DNA of 64,000 nt from Lineus longissimus (GCF_910592395.1 NC_088315.1:7132501-7196500); one strand, 5' to 3'; numbered from the stretch's first letter, positions 34,801 through 47,500 are shown. Made by a program: numbers and translations. The notes: a model not told the origin generated them from the sequence alone.

Positions 34801-37800
34801 TCAGTCCTCTGGTAGTGAAATGACCGTAGTGGCATTCTTGATCTTCCCCGCCCGAACAAACAACTTCAATGTGGAATCATTGAGAGGTCAGGCCATTGCT
34901 AAACAGCTGAAGGATACAGTTGCTCAGGTCCAGGGAACTTTAGGAAGGAGAATATTCGAAATATGTCTCAGGTTTGTTGACTCTTGCTGGCAGTTTTGTC
35001 AAATATCAAACTGGGTGCTGAGTACATGTGTGCTGATACATATGCTAGTACATTGATGTAGCTTGTTAAGCTCGTAGCTAAACATTAGTAGGCCTCAGCT
35101 GATTACAACCCTAGATGGCTAGTGCCCAAGTACAGTGATGTAGCTTCTTGAACCCGTAGTCTGAGGTTTGTAGGCTCTGTCTGAATGCATGCTAGTTGAC
35201 TGGTACGCAATGTGTACAATCCACTTGCCTTATTGTATCTCTGAGGTATATGAAAAAACACGTTTTCTCCTGTAGGGGTCATATCCCATCTGGTGCGGAA
35301 ATTCTAGTCCAAGATGATATCGTCAAGCTGAAGAGGTGTATCTTTGCGGCACAGGTAAGGACAGGGCGAAACCACTTCTAGACTTTTGCAGTATTTATCG
35401 AATGGTTCTTGGTTAAGTAGACTTCGAACTTTGAACAAAAACTATTGGTCTCAACCTTGATACATTGATCCATCTTCTATGATTCTGCTATACTAAAATA
35501 ATTATCTATTTCCTAGTGGCAACAATGCAGTCTTGATGTCGAAAGATATCACAGAAGTTCAATTCATATTTGTACCCGTTTGGCATCTTTATGGAATTGA
35601 TGACTGTTTTTCTGTTTGATTTTTTTTCTCTGTATAATGTCTCCTGTGTTCAATGACTGACACAAAAGAGTTAACGTGGTACCCAGTCGACTGATAATTC
35701 TAGAGTGGGGAAAAGATAACAGTAGATCCGCTCGAGAAATCTATTTGGCTCTCTATTACTCTTAGTCGATTGAGCACTGAGGTTAAGTTGAATTAACATA
35801 TCCTGGGTCTATGTGCATGTTCGATCCTTCTGTTTAACAGCATTTGCTGGCATGCAGCATTTCTATTCGAAATAATGTGGACATGTGATTCAAAACTATA
35901 CCAGAAATTGGCGTGTTGTGTTCGCTTTTAAAAAAAACTTTTGTGTACATAATACAATGACTTATGACAGCCTGTTGCGTCTGTTTTTGGCTTAAATTTT
36001 TTTCTGCCCTTAGGTACTGTTAGATCTCAGATGTTATCCTTGCCAACCTGATGATGAAGTGCGAAACAATTCTATTTCAGCTGTCTGTCACTAACAAACC
36101 TTCTGATTAATGATTGTTTTGCAGAGACATAGCATGCCCCCTGTATGCACTCACAATGTCTGCGATGACGGCAAGGATCCCGTTTTGAATGCTATACGAC
36201 GGTGCCAGTTGTTTAACAATAGCATCGACCGTGTGAAGGTACAGTAATGCAGCCGAGTGCTACACGTACTAACGATAAAGAGTGATTGATTGTTCCCTTA
36301 ACTCCATTTCACGAAAGAAGCCACTGCATGCAAAGAAAGCCTCAATGGCTGGGAGAAGTTGTCAGTACTTTGTTTCCAATGGTTCTTGGTCCGTTGAAAT
36401 ACAACATTATGTTCAAATGTGTCATTTTCTGAGCAAAATCACCAGAAATCAGAAGGCCATTCTTTCGTGAAGTGGAGTATAGTCTCACGTTTGGTGTGTT
36501 CTGTGCAGGTTTTGATCTATGTTTACCATTCCCTGTTAAGATCGAGTTACAAATTCTATCTTCAGGTCAGATTTGGTGGAAGGAGTGAAGACTGGTCCCA
36601 ATTGTACACAAACGTAGGATTTGGACATCCACTTCTTCACAAATTCCTTCAAGGTTAAGGAAAAAATTCACACCCGTCTAAAACTTCCTATGTTGCAGGA
36701 CATTTTCTCTTGGTTTATGTTCCTTTGACATTGTTTGAAGGAAAAAGTTTGAAGTTCTCGATTCACAAGTTTTGGTAAACATTTGGTAAGCAGGGATGGT
36801 GAACATTGACTTGAGCCTGCACAGCCAAACCAGCTAACCCAGTGTGTGGTGTTCTGTTTCAGTTCCTAGGCTATTTATACATGTAGATTCACTCTTTAAC
36901 TTCAGCGGAGTTCGCTGCCTCCGGTTTGTACCCACAACGTCATTAATGACGAACATGACCCGGTGCTAAAAAGCATCCGGAGGGTCCAAATGTTCAACAC
37001 CCAAACTGATCGGGTCAAGGTTAGTAGGTCTGGATCCTGAAGTATCGCTAACTTTTGCTTGCATGAAATGCTTACCAGTTATTGATGTCCCTGCTTTGAA
37101 ATGAGATGCTGCACCAAAAAATTGGAGACTAGCAGCCACGGGTCAGCAATATCAGTTTTTAGCTGCTTTAGGTCACATCTTGAATGATTCTGAAATATTT
37201 ACACTCTGGAGGCACTCGCGCTATTTTAGTCAAACTTACTGTTCTGGATACTCAGTGCGGTATACATGTAGTGAATGGAAAACAGGTCAGTCAGAGAGAG
37301 CACCGAAGCAAATAGATTCAGTGCTTCATATCCCTTGGTTTGCTCCGGTTTCTATCCCCATTTGACTGCTGCTGTTTTGGCCAGGGATATCCGGTTCTCT
37401 TGTCAAGTACTCGTATCAGTCCACTTCCTGCCAGACGAGTCCTCACTGATGTCGTGGTGAGAAACAGGTAGGGTTCTAGGTGTATTAGTAAAGATAGATA
37501 GCAGTGTTAGAATGTTTTTGACTTCCTTTAAGCGGACTTGACTTCCTGATGTCGGGAAATGTTTGAACACAAGTTTTGCCACAATGAAGTTGTAACATTA
37601 GTAAAGTCTTCTCTGATAAGTGTTAGTTTCACTTTGTAGCGAATCTCATATTGCCTTCTGCTTTTACAGATCATCTTCCATCCTGAGTTTCTCAACTCCA
37701 CTAACCCACTTTTCGGACTGGATTATGAAGATTTCGTACGAGGATGTCATCTAGGAGTGTTTCCCTCTTACTATGAGCCTTGGGGTTACACACCAGGTGA

Positions 37801-40121
37801 GTAACAACTCACGCAAGCTGATCAGTCAGCGCTACAACCTAACAATTCCCGACCGGTACCCATTGATACACTCGGGTGGAGTAAGGCACGAGTTCAAATC
37901 CAGGTCCAAGATGGATAATCGTATTTTGTACATTCCATTTTCAGCTGAATGTACCGTTATGGGTATCCCGAGCATTTCAACCAATCTGTCCGGATTTGGT
38001 TGCTTCATGGCCGAGCACATTGCCGACCCGATGTCGTATGGTATCTACATCGTAGACAGACGATACAAGTCTCCGGAAGAGTCAGTTCAGCAGCTTGCAC
38101 AGGTCAGTGAAGAACTAGCATACTTGGGGCCCATACATCATTAAACAATGTACATTTAATGTAATTGAGCGCCCTGTGTACATCTATGTTGGTGATTTTG
38201 GCCTAAATAAAATTTACGATTCCATGTTCTCTTGATTTCAGTACATGTTTGACTTTACGTGCTTATCAAGGCGACAACGAATCATCCAGAGGAATCGGAC
38301 AGAGCGGCTCAGTGAGTTGCTCGACTGGAAAAATCTAGGAATTGTAAGTTTAGAGCATTACTGTTCCAAGGCAAATAGTTGCTCTGGGATTTGCTGCTAC
38401 ATTGTATAAACTTGCATTGTAAAGAACATGGTGAAAATGTTTTCTCACACATCAGTTAGTAATAGGCTTTAGCTACCTGTTTGAATCGTATAATTCATAA
38501 ATGATATTGCCACCATTGTATTAGTTAACCCTTTGACCAACATGGTCGTAAATTTAGGTTTTGAAAGTCATCTGTTGACCACCAGGTACGGTATAAGGTC
38601 TAGGAACCGCCATTTTTGTCTTTGGCGGTCAAAGAATTCATTCTTAATTTCAATCATTGCAGTACTACAGAAAGGCTCGTCAGCAAGCTCTCGTCAAGGT
38701 GCATCCGGAACTGTTTTCTGATGACTCACCAGCGGTAAGTCAGGATTAATTATCATTCAGATTCTTTTTTACATCCCTTTGCTCTACTTTATATGTGCTT
38801 CATATCAGGCTTAATTTTGTTTGTAGGGGCAAGGATGGCTGTTTTATATATTGCAGCCATCACCTTCATCTGGCAGCCATTACCGAAATTCTACTGCAAG
38901 AGTCTTTTAGTAATCACAGGCATGTGAAGATACCAGAATTGTTACGATCAACTAGACCCAATCAACCGATTTTCACAGCCTACAAAACACTTCTCAATCT
39001 TTTATAGGGTCTGATTGATCAGTTGTATTTTAGTATCTTCATGCCCCTGTGAGCACAGGGTGTAATGGAAAACTGTTTTGGCAGAGAGAATAATCCTTTG
39101 ATTTGCTTGGAGAATAGAGCTTTTTTAGTTTGTTCCCTGCTTATCCAAATGTTGTGGCATGTATGTGAATGTAGAAAGTTGTTTATGCAGGAGGAGGAAG
39201 ATAAACCTATTAACGTAAATGTGTCTGAAAAACCTAAGGTCAGTAGAATTTTAAATGTGGAGGACTGAGAGCTTGGGATCAGTGGTAATGTGTATGTTAT
39301 GTCATGCAGCCTCAGTCCTCAGTCCTTGGTCTTCTATCCTAAGGTGTCTTCTGTCGACCTTTGACAGTTGTCCAGGCTGTGGTAGTCTTCCTTATGTTGC
39401 TTTCGCAAAACCTATCTCCAGGGAATTCAGTGCGTGTTCGATATCAATTGGTGGCAGTTTCATCCTCCTTTAATCTCATTTTCATTTTCTTCATCATCTA
39501 ATTTCTGTGTGACTATGTCTGTTGTGTGTGATGCCATGCTTCTCAGCTCTTGCCTATACTCACCCTCTATAGCCCTTTACCCATATCAGGGTTTTCAGTA
39601 TACTGACCAAGCATACATGTATCGTATAACCCATGTAATCTGAAATAACATCATCTTTCATCGGGGATATAGTGCTGTCAGGAAATGCCTCAAAAGGAAT
39701 CGAAAACAGTTTGGCCTTTCACAGCTGAGGCCTTCATTTGACCACTTTCAACATTGTAGAATGACCACTGTCGATAAAAGAATTCCCTCATAACAACTCG
39801 TATTAAAATCAATTGTTTATTGTGCTTCATGTACATGAAGCTTAGCAGTTTCGTTTTTCACTAGAAAATTGGAAGATGAAGATAAGTCTTAGCACTGTTT
39901 TACTCTACAACTCGATTCTTTTCTAGGGCATGATGTTCCGCTACCCTAAGCCAGCATCAGAGCCGCCTTCTCCGTCAATCTCCCGCGCATCTACGCCAGC
40001 ACCTTCTGAGCACGGGGATGACGAGGATGAGGAGATCGACTCGGAGCAGGAGGAGGAGGAACTGAGAGAGCTGGAGATCAAGAGTCAGGATAGCGTAACA
40101 AGTGGCGCGAGCAGTCACTGA
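28866..40121 (+). CDS. GYS: Glycogen synthase (GT3 family)
   Basis: Adds glucose from UDP-glucose to glycogen by alpha-1,4 bonds in the cytosol. Exons: 28866-29028, 29722-29903, 30475-30666, 30966-31151, 31324-31468, one of 32859-32976 or 33931-34048, 34280-34400, 34805-34971, 35276-35354, one of 36125-36238 or 36906-37019, 37670-37796, 37945-38102, 38242-38343, 38663-38734, optional 39191-39238, 39927-40121. Without the optional exon this gives 706 aa (human forms are 703 and 737). Conserved parts: EVANKVGGIYTV near the N-terminus, [24 protein letters not shown], the catalytic [16 protein letters not shown] with both glutamates, and the Arg cluster [16 protein letters not shown] that binds glucose-6-phosphate. 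RRRGSF near the N-terminus fits a PKA-type site. The C-terminal [11 protein letters not shown] segment keeps the GSK3 ladder of S/T every four residues, ending before an acidic CK2-type run. The start is the first of two ATGs. Confidence 0.96.
31730..32157. repeat. Tandem duplication in glycogen synthase intron 5, period about 221 bp
   Basis: The segment from ATTGTTACAGTGCTAGTGCT at 31730 is repeated from 31951. Copy 1 carries a small CATGTA insertion. Both copies include GGATGAATCGAACCGAGTCC and GACACTGCCAAGCATCAATG. Confidence 0.9.
32309..32661. repeat. Second tandem duplication in glycogen synthase intron 5, period about 192 bp
   Basis: The segment from GTTAAAAGCATGCAAA at 32309 recurs at 32501. 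Both copies include ACTGACTTTTAGTTCATTTA and GTTGAAGTCACGTAAATGAT. The two copies end just upstream of exon 6a. Confidence 0.9.
32859..32976 (+). other. GYS: Glycogen synthase alternative exon 6a
   Basis: 118 bp, entering in phase 1 and leaving in phase 2. Acceptor TTGCCTCCGCTAG, donor GTAGGT. It encodes (D)[17 protein letters not shown] and onward to RGHFH, residues 290-328 of the protein. It is followed 954 bp later by an equally long homologous exon. Confidence 0.9.
33931..34048 (+). other. GYS: Glycogen synthase alternative exon 6b
   Basis: 118 bp, with the same phases as exon 6a. Acceptor CTCGCGCCCTAAG after a long pyrimidine tract, donor GTAGGT. It encodes (D)[17 protein letters not shown] and onward to RGHFY. 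About three quarters of its residues equal those of exon 6a, and most differences are conservative. Joining both would break the frame (phase 2 exit into phase 1 entry), so they can only be used one at a time. Confidence 0.9.
36125..36238 (+). other. GYS: Glycogen synthase alternative exon 10a
   Basis: 114 bp, phase 0 at both ends. Acceptor GTTTTGCAG, donor GTACAG. It encodes 38 residues, from [15 protein letters not shown] to SIDRVK. It is homologous to the exon at 36906. Confidence 0.88.
36906..37019 (+). other. GYS: Glycogen synthase alternative exon 10b
   Basis: 114 bp, phase 0 at both ends. Acceptor TTTAACTTCAG, donor GTTAGT. It encodes 38 residues, from [15 protein letters not shown] to TQTDRVK. 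About 25 of 38 residues match exon 10a. Including both would keep the frame but duplicate the segment, so mutual exclusion is inferred from homology to a single exon in other glycogen synthases. Confidence 0.88.
37812..37915 (+). repeat. Short SINE-like fragment in glycogen synthase intron 11
   Basis: The stretch with CGACCGGTACCCATTGATAC, ACTCGGGTGGAGTAAGGCAC and GAGTTCAAATCC has a B-box-like end. It resembles short interspersed elements seen in marine invertebrate DNA. I base this on the general look, not on a matched family. Confidence 0.35.
39191..39238 (+). other. GYS: Glycogen synthase optional 48-bp cassette exon
   Basis: A run of 16 codons ([16 protein letters not shown]) is bounded by TTTATGCAG and GTCAGT, phase 0 on both sides. 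It sits between the exons at 38663 and 39927, in a part of the protein that varies in length between species. The splice sites are moderate and no homologue is known to me. Confidence 0.55.
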
Positions 40122-41460
40122 TAGTGGCGAGTCACAGGACTGTTCGGAATTATTCACAGGGTGTTATAATCGCAGTGAGCAGTCATTTGAATTGCTCGTT
40201 TATGGAAAGCAATCATCTTGTGCTTTTGAAAAGATTTTCAAACATTTTCAAAAGTGTGGAGTAGCTGTTTATTTCCAGCACCCTCAGCGCAGGAATGCTG
40301 TACAATGACTGGGGGCCAGCTTTCAAATAACTGGAGCTTCATCTTCTCCTGTGAAACATGCTCTTAATTCAACATCTGCATAGTTGAGTAGTAAGTTAAT
40401 CTAGTAGATATATTTAACCTACAAATTTATTACACTTGTTGAAACTTGATGAAAAGTACAGGAATGTCATTTATTTACGCTAACTCTTTTCCCCTATAAT
40501 TGTTAACATTTAGCTAAATTATTGATTAATCAAGACAACGATATAATGTATGCCACACATCTGCTCATGGTCTTGTTGATGTCCCTGCTCTGTCTATTGG
40601 TGTGGTGTGGTGGTGGTCCGATTCAGGGAGATATCACAAATTCTCTATGTACATTGTATGTAAAATGTGGCACATTTTGGGTATTCGGCTACGTGCTGGT
40701 ATACCCCAATCAAGCTATCTCCGTCAAAGACACTACTCAAGCTGTGCTGTGGTAACTCCTGGCTTAGGCGAATCAAGGCATTTTGGTGAAGTGTTGTAGA
40801 CCAGTTAATAGTCGACAACTTGCATAACAGGATCTTTGTCTGACTGTTGACTGCATGGTATATTAAGGATAAGTTTGTTCATGATATGTACTGCATGTCG
40901 TGGGCTGAGTGCAAAACTGTTGTATCTACACTTCCTTAGGTTTTGAGGAAAATGACTTCAAAGATTTGAACTTCATCAGCAGTCATCAGCCTCGTTTGTT
41001 TTGAGGAAGCCATTTTGAATGCAGATACAATGTTTTTGCACTCGTGTTTTCCTGTAATCTGCAGATACAATAGTATTACATTAGTAGTTTAGGGGCGTAT
41101 GATAGAAGGCAGCACTAATCAACACAATAATATTGTGGATATGATGTTTTTGCATAAATTTCTGGGGCTAACTCATTTTTTTCAAATTTGTCAGTTACAA
41201 CAGTTTTGCGCTCAGCCCACGATGTGTAAGACAATATTACTAATGAAGTTGTTCATAGAGTGTAGATATATTTGTGCGGCAGCTACTTCCATTGTGCTAC
41301 TTGTGTTATTGAGTACCGATGTGCTGTTCACATTAACTTACCGTGCTTGATGGGTGCACACACCATCAAACGATGTGTATTTTGTGTAATTGAGAGGCGA
41401 TTTCACAGATAAGGAATGTGCAGTAGATTAATAATTAATAAATGAATATGAGCTGAGAAT
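40122..41460 (+). other. GYS: Glycogen synthase 3' UTR
   Basis: About 1.3 kb without a coding exon follows the TGA at 40119-40121. AATAAA at 41437-41442 is the best poly(A) signal. It lies about 30 bp from the oppositely oriented signal of the MAM gene. Confidence 0.6.
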
Positions 41461-41471
41461 ATAAAATAAGC

Positions 41472-41477
41472 TTTATT
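41472..41477 (-). terminator. Poly(A) signal of the MAM/ShKT gene
   Basis: TTTATT on the plus strand (AATAAA on the minus strand) lies 80 bp below the stop codon at 41557. It is opposed by the plus-strand AATAAA of glycogen synthase at 41437-41442. Confidence 0.6.
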
Positions 41478-41556
41478 TTGTTCTTTTTATACATATACCC
41501 TGTTATGCCTTATGTTCTTTTCTTGTTTTTTGAAAAACAATTCGGTTCTGTAAAAG

Positions 41557-44500
41557 CTACTTTCCGCAATTGTCACAAGCCTGTTTACATGTTTCTAGCA
41601 TGAACGCTGCATTGTTCAAACAATCTCCCATTTCTGCCCACAGAGGGCATCGCTGGTCTTGGTCCTCGCATGATGTATTTAAACCTGGAAATGAAAGGCA
41701 GTGAAGTTATTTTGAGATTGGACGTCATTGCTGGCTGTGATCAACTCGACCAGAACCCAGAATATGAAGTACTGTATTAAAACTTTTCAAGTAAAGACAC
41801 CGTTGGAGCTGATATGTGCTGTCCTCAATAGGGAGGAGTCTTCAGTAGGCTGTCTTTTATGTAGGGGGGTGCCTGAGTACACTCTGAACCTCACCTACTA
41901 CACAGGTCTGCCCGCTGTTCACCTTGATGTCATCAATTGCCAAGTCTCCCCTGAAACTTCTGCCCCTCGTTGCCTCGAACACCAATTGGTATCCCTGAGA
42001 TACTGTTGCTGACAAGATGGTCGCCTCGCCCTTTAACCAACGGTTGCCTTGGTTACCAGAATTTGAGAAAATTAACTCTGGCATGTTCTCAGCCACCTGA
42101 AATGACGAAACCAATAAAATTCTCTATTATAAAGTGGATGTTGGTTACTTTGTGACCTTGGGCGAAACACACTGTGATATATCATTTTAAATGAGACAGG
42201 ACAGGTCTTGTCTGGTCAGGGGGTTGTGCAGTCAGAATTGCCTTCTCTGAGTCCATAGTCGGCCCTGTCTTTGAAGAAGCTCGGAAAAAAATTGATGGGG
42301 ATCCTGTATCTGTGTGCAAATACAGCATATCTTCTTACCTTGGTGTAAACATTGATTGTACCTATCCCATGGCCGAACATGTGGTACCAGAACTGCAGGC
42401 ACATGTCCGAGATTCCAGTGATTGGGGGTGAGGTGATGACTGCCTTGTCGCCCTCCTTGGCTGGAGGAGAGGACTCGAGGTACAGGTAGTGTCCTGAAGT
42501 AACAGACAGGTTACGCCACGGACAAGACATGAATGCTAGTAATATCATCTTGCCCAATCTGATCCTGATATTTAGAACATCCTGATTTGTCCCCTTTCCA
42601 GTGTGAGGAGAGGGTCAATAGCATGAACTATTGACTGACTCTGGGTTCAATTGAGGTATTGAGAGGAATGATGCTTTGATTAGATTGAAGCTACTGTAAA
42701 GTGTTAAATCATTGAGAAGAGGAAAGGCACTTGAATTTGACACCCTATCCCAAAAGAGTTGAATCTAATGCAAAAATGGCCCCATCAAAAAGAAATAGGA
42801 CTTGGGGATTGAACGTCTACCTTGCACTGTTGTACCATACTTGGTCCTTCCGAATGTGTGGTCCATGTTGGGTCCAGTCATGAATGTGCCTGTTGATCCT
42901 GAGTTCCATGTCCAATCAAGGTCATCTTTCATCTCCTGGGTGTAACCGCAGAGGTTGCTGGCCTCAAAGTCACAATCGGCTGCGTCTGTAATCGTGAATT
43001 GGAACATATATTCTAGGGCTGCCCTGATGCACTGTGGTGCACTTGACTTCAAAAGAATAGGCGAGGTAGGCCTACACGAAGTGTCCTCCAGCTGTCCTCT
43101 ATTTTCAGACACACAACCCATTCTAGACACTACGAAAGCAATCAAATGTCTTCTGAAGATTCAATTTTTTCTAACAGGTACTTGCCCTCATTGAGACATC
43201 GACCAGTGGTAAATGCGATGTCATCTAATGTTGCATTTCCGTCTCCATCACCAACTAAACCTTTGAAGACAATCTGAAACAAACTCCCCACAGAAAAGTA
43301 GAAAATTAAAGTGCTTAGAATAGATCAATAGATGCGTTTTCCGATCCTGGCATCTGTAAATGAGTTTATAGTTGCAAAAAAGAATGTTTTTTTACTGAAA
43401 AATCGTGTGTTACCAACATTTTATTTGGCCACATGTGATGAAAAATTGTTGACAAAACTTCCGAAATTCTTGCCATGTACCTTGTATTCCTTCTTCTCTA
43501 AAATTGTAACCCTAGCATTGACCAACTTGTCAACCTGTGAGCCTTTCTTCATCCATATTGGAACTCCTTCAGTCTCTCCTTGCTGCAGACTGACCTCAAG
43601 GCTGGCAGTGTCCGGACCTGTCAATCTGTACCAGAAGGATAGACAGTCACCCTCTGGGGATGGTGTGATCAAGGGGCTCACAAGCACAGCATTAAAACCT
43701 TTTTTGTCGGCCATCATGATCAGCTGTGAACCACCTAAAAGAGACATGGAGTATAGCTAACAGAATGATTTGATGTTCAGCCTCAGGACTAGTGGTAGGC
43801 TACAGTGTGTGGGCTGTGAAAATGATTCATTCAATAATAGGTCTATTGTACCCAACATTACCCAAATTGTTATGAAAACATTCGAAAAGAATCCTTATAA
43901 TGACCCTGTTGGACATGGAGAGATTCTCCCAAATCGGTCTTATGAGGACAAAGTCACAACCACAGGCTGATGTAGGACCACTACCCATTCATCTCTAATC
44001 GGTCCATGAGGACAAAGTCACAACCAGAGGTTGAGATAGGACCACGTTCAATTTCCATTTATCTCAAATCGGTCTTGTGAAGACACAAAGCCACAACCAG
44101 TGGCTTGGATAGGACCAATTTCAATTTATCCCGAATCGGTGGTATGAGGACAATGTCACAACGAAGCTGGGAAAGGACCATTTTCCGAGCTCAAACCAAT
44201 GACACGTCACTGGAAGGGAAATAACCTTACCCCAACAAATTCCAATTGGGTTTCACAGCTGCATAGAAATGGTAAAAGAATAACTTGAAGAGGCATAGTC
44301 GGCCAGTTTCGTCTATCTTACCTGTGGAAGAACGGCCCATTTCAGACCCCTCATCGTCCTTCCGTATCGTCCAAGCGATACTGCCTCTCATTGAGTTTGT
44401 GTAACCGCAAGTATCGGACTCGAAGTCGCACGATGCCCCTGAAATCGATGTTTGATCGACTGCAATAAGGTGCTGGTGTTTTCGCGCATAACACGATGGT

Positions 44501-47500
44501 GTTGGGCAGAAGATTGTGTTCCTGAAGAAACAGGAGACCGCCTTTCTCATTGAATTTTCATCGACCGGATGGGGTTCGGAAAGGACACTATAATATGCGG
44601 TCCCTGGTGTTATTGTCGTCCCCGGCTGTCAACTAAAACAGCTTGTGCAAGTTCTTGTTGTATTTCTTCTTCACCATTCACCAGCAAGACCATAGGAGAA
44701 TTCGATTTTAAGATTTCCGCTGACTGCTTCATTGGGGGTACTCTTGGGAAAGCCAAAATATACGTAGGGTATATCCTATTGGTGGTAATCCGAATATCAA
44801 AACTATGCAGAGTTAGAGAACTAGATCATGTTTGACTTGGTGATAAAAGTATTTATCCAGACGTGAAAGGTTCCGATGCATTGTGCTCGATGCGAGACAG
44901 CTATCTGGAGTGCTTGTCACAACCTGTCTTCTGGGTAATACCACGGTCTGGACGGAAAAGGTTTTGTGTGCAGACGTTACAAACACGTGTCTCAAATTTA
45001 TGTGACTAAAATTATCAAGTAACGTTACACTATCAACGACTTAATTGATTTAGCCCACCTTGCACCTGGTTATAGTTTCCTTATAGCTTTGGAATGGACA
45101 GATCTGAGAACTTTCTATTGCATCACTTACCGGCATTTGGACATAGACCTTCATTAATCTCAAAGTCGTCGATGGCGATATCTCCATGATAACTCGTGCC
45201 GACCACGCCCTCCATAACTACCTGGTGGGGCACGTTGAGTCTACTAAGCGGCAGGCTAACATAGGATTGGTGCCACCGGTCACCGAGGTTCCCTGAAATG
45301 AAGCTCGTGATGATATGTACGTGCGCAAAATGAAACTCAATGTCAATGAATAACACAAAAACGGCATCACCCAACACAGTATGAGTCACTATGCATATAG
45401 TACATACATTATTAAGCAAACAACTCACCAGACTTGGTCCAGATTGCCTCGCCCCTATCACCATTTTCGTCCAAATATACCTTGAGGCTGCCCGTGTCGG
45501 AGCCGTACATGTGGTACCAGAACGAGAGACACCGGGACGCGGTGGAAGGGCTGAATGATGGCGTGAGGAGGAGAGCCGATTCTCCCTTCAGTCGGGGGTA
45601 GGACGTCTCAATGAACATGTAGTAACCTTAGGGCAAAATGAGTGAAACTTATTTTTGGTTGTTTATGAAACGTTGAGGCGCCGATACTCAAGGCCATTGG
45701 TGTCTATAGCCATGCACAATATGTTATGCGACTAAAGAGGCATGACCAACATCCATGGAGACTAAAATTATCATCATACTGGTCTTGGTCAAGAGATGAC
45801 TAGTGAACAATCGGAACACCACATAGTCGTAGAGTCAGTCGGTCATTCGATTTGGTAAGAAGCGATAGTTAGCGAAACTACTGTGTGAGAAATGAATAAA
45901 GCGAGCAACCTCTTACTTACCGTCTTTCGTACTGTTGGTGTGGTCACTGGCTGGACCCGTGTTCTTGGATTCCGTCCTCCCGCTGGCTCGCCTCCAAGGG
46001 AAGTCCGCTGATTTGTCGGCAATGAAGCCACAAATCGTGTAGTTCTCAAAATCGCATTTGAATGGTTTGAATGCGGGTGTGTCCGGCGTCTTCGCACCAC
46101 AGTCATCTCCGTCGCAGTCGAGCGTCGGTGGTTCTATACCTGGGGTAATTAAGAGGACTATCGCAAACAGTTTTGTACACGTACATCCCAAAAGATATCG
46201 GCCTTTAAATCATGTACAATATCAGTATTGATATTTCATTTACGGTTGACTAAATGGGACATGCCAGTCAAAGTAGCAAGCATTGCCTCATGGACCTTTG
46301 AATGCGTTTGGTGACAGTTATCGACGGATATGTTACATGTATGTTCATTCTTCTCATCATGATTCGAGAAATGAAGTCGAGAAATTAGCTTATTAAAAGA
46401 TTTGGTATGATATTCAAAATTGAGACAAGTCAGTTTGTTTCGAGAATAGCAAGGCGTTGGCAACAGTAGTTCGACCACGACCACGTTCGATTCTGAACCA
46501 TCAAACATTCCCGCAACGATAACGGTATAATGCCCGTAAGTCTGGCATTGGGCATGACCGGCCCTGTTCAGGCATACCTTCCGTTGGTTTAGGCATCTTC
46601 ACAGCCTCTTCAGTCGGAAGTGCGCCACTCCCGTCTTCGATTTCTCCATCACCGCTAGATTCCTGTCCTGGGCAGAGTAGGCCCTCGGACGCGCAGTTGA
46701 TAGAAGGATCCACTGTGGTCGGCGGGCGGGTTGTCGGTTTGGCCGGATATGCGGCTTTTGGTTGAACTGCAAATTAGAAATCGAACAAGTTAAACACTAC
46801 CCTTGAAAGTGAGAGACAAAAACGAAAATGCTCGGATGCCAAATGTGAAACAAGAAGGGAAGATCTATGGAGAAGAGGGAAGTCTTCATCGTTCATCTTC
46901 ATCGGTTGACATAATTCTCTGTATCAGTTATCTACGCACCTGGACACACGCCTTGTTTAAATGAGATGTCATCCAAAGCGATTGCACTTTCGATGCCATC
47001 TGCTATAATTCCTTCAAATATGATGTTGAAGGCGACCTTGCTGGAGATTGGTGTTTGACCTTTCTGCCACTTCTCTCCTTGGTCTCCACTTAATCGCCAG
47101 ATGATTCGGTCGGTCGTATTACCATCAACTTTAAGGAAATAATAGATAGGTTTCACTTTGCCACAAAGTACGTAAACGTAAGGAACAACGATGTTAAGAG
47201 TTATAACACTATACTATTCGGTAAATACTGATAATGAGCCTTACCGACTGCATCACGACCCTGGTATTAGCAACTGTCAATTTCTTACCCGAATACTATT
47301 TGCGACAATAAATCCTGACCTACCTGACGACCGCAGGAGCACATTGAGAGTTCCAGTCTGTCGGCCATTCATGTTGTACCAGAACGATAGGCAGCGTCCG
47401 CTGGTTGCCTTGGAGCTCTCGATCGTAGTAGTCCATGCCTTGTCTCCAGCGGACCTGGGTCTCCCAGCTCCAATGTACGCGTACTTCCCCCGGCCGGGTT

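Noticed and set aside
37381-37475. Apparent third alternative exon in glycogen synthase ([14 protein letters not shown] resembles VIFHPEFLSS)
   Set aside because: The resemblance is weak, there is an in-frame stop before any donor, and flanking codons do not match the family.
42216-42338. Extension of the MAM exon at 42339-42493 to a minus-strand stop at 42216
   Set aside because: GTAAGAAG follows the Lys codon at 42339 and the next exon at 42096 continues the MAM fold in phase. The extension is intronic.
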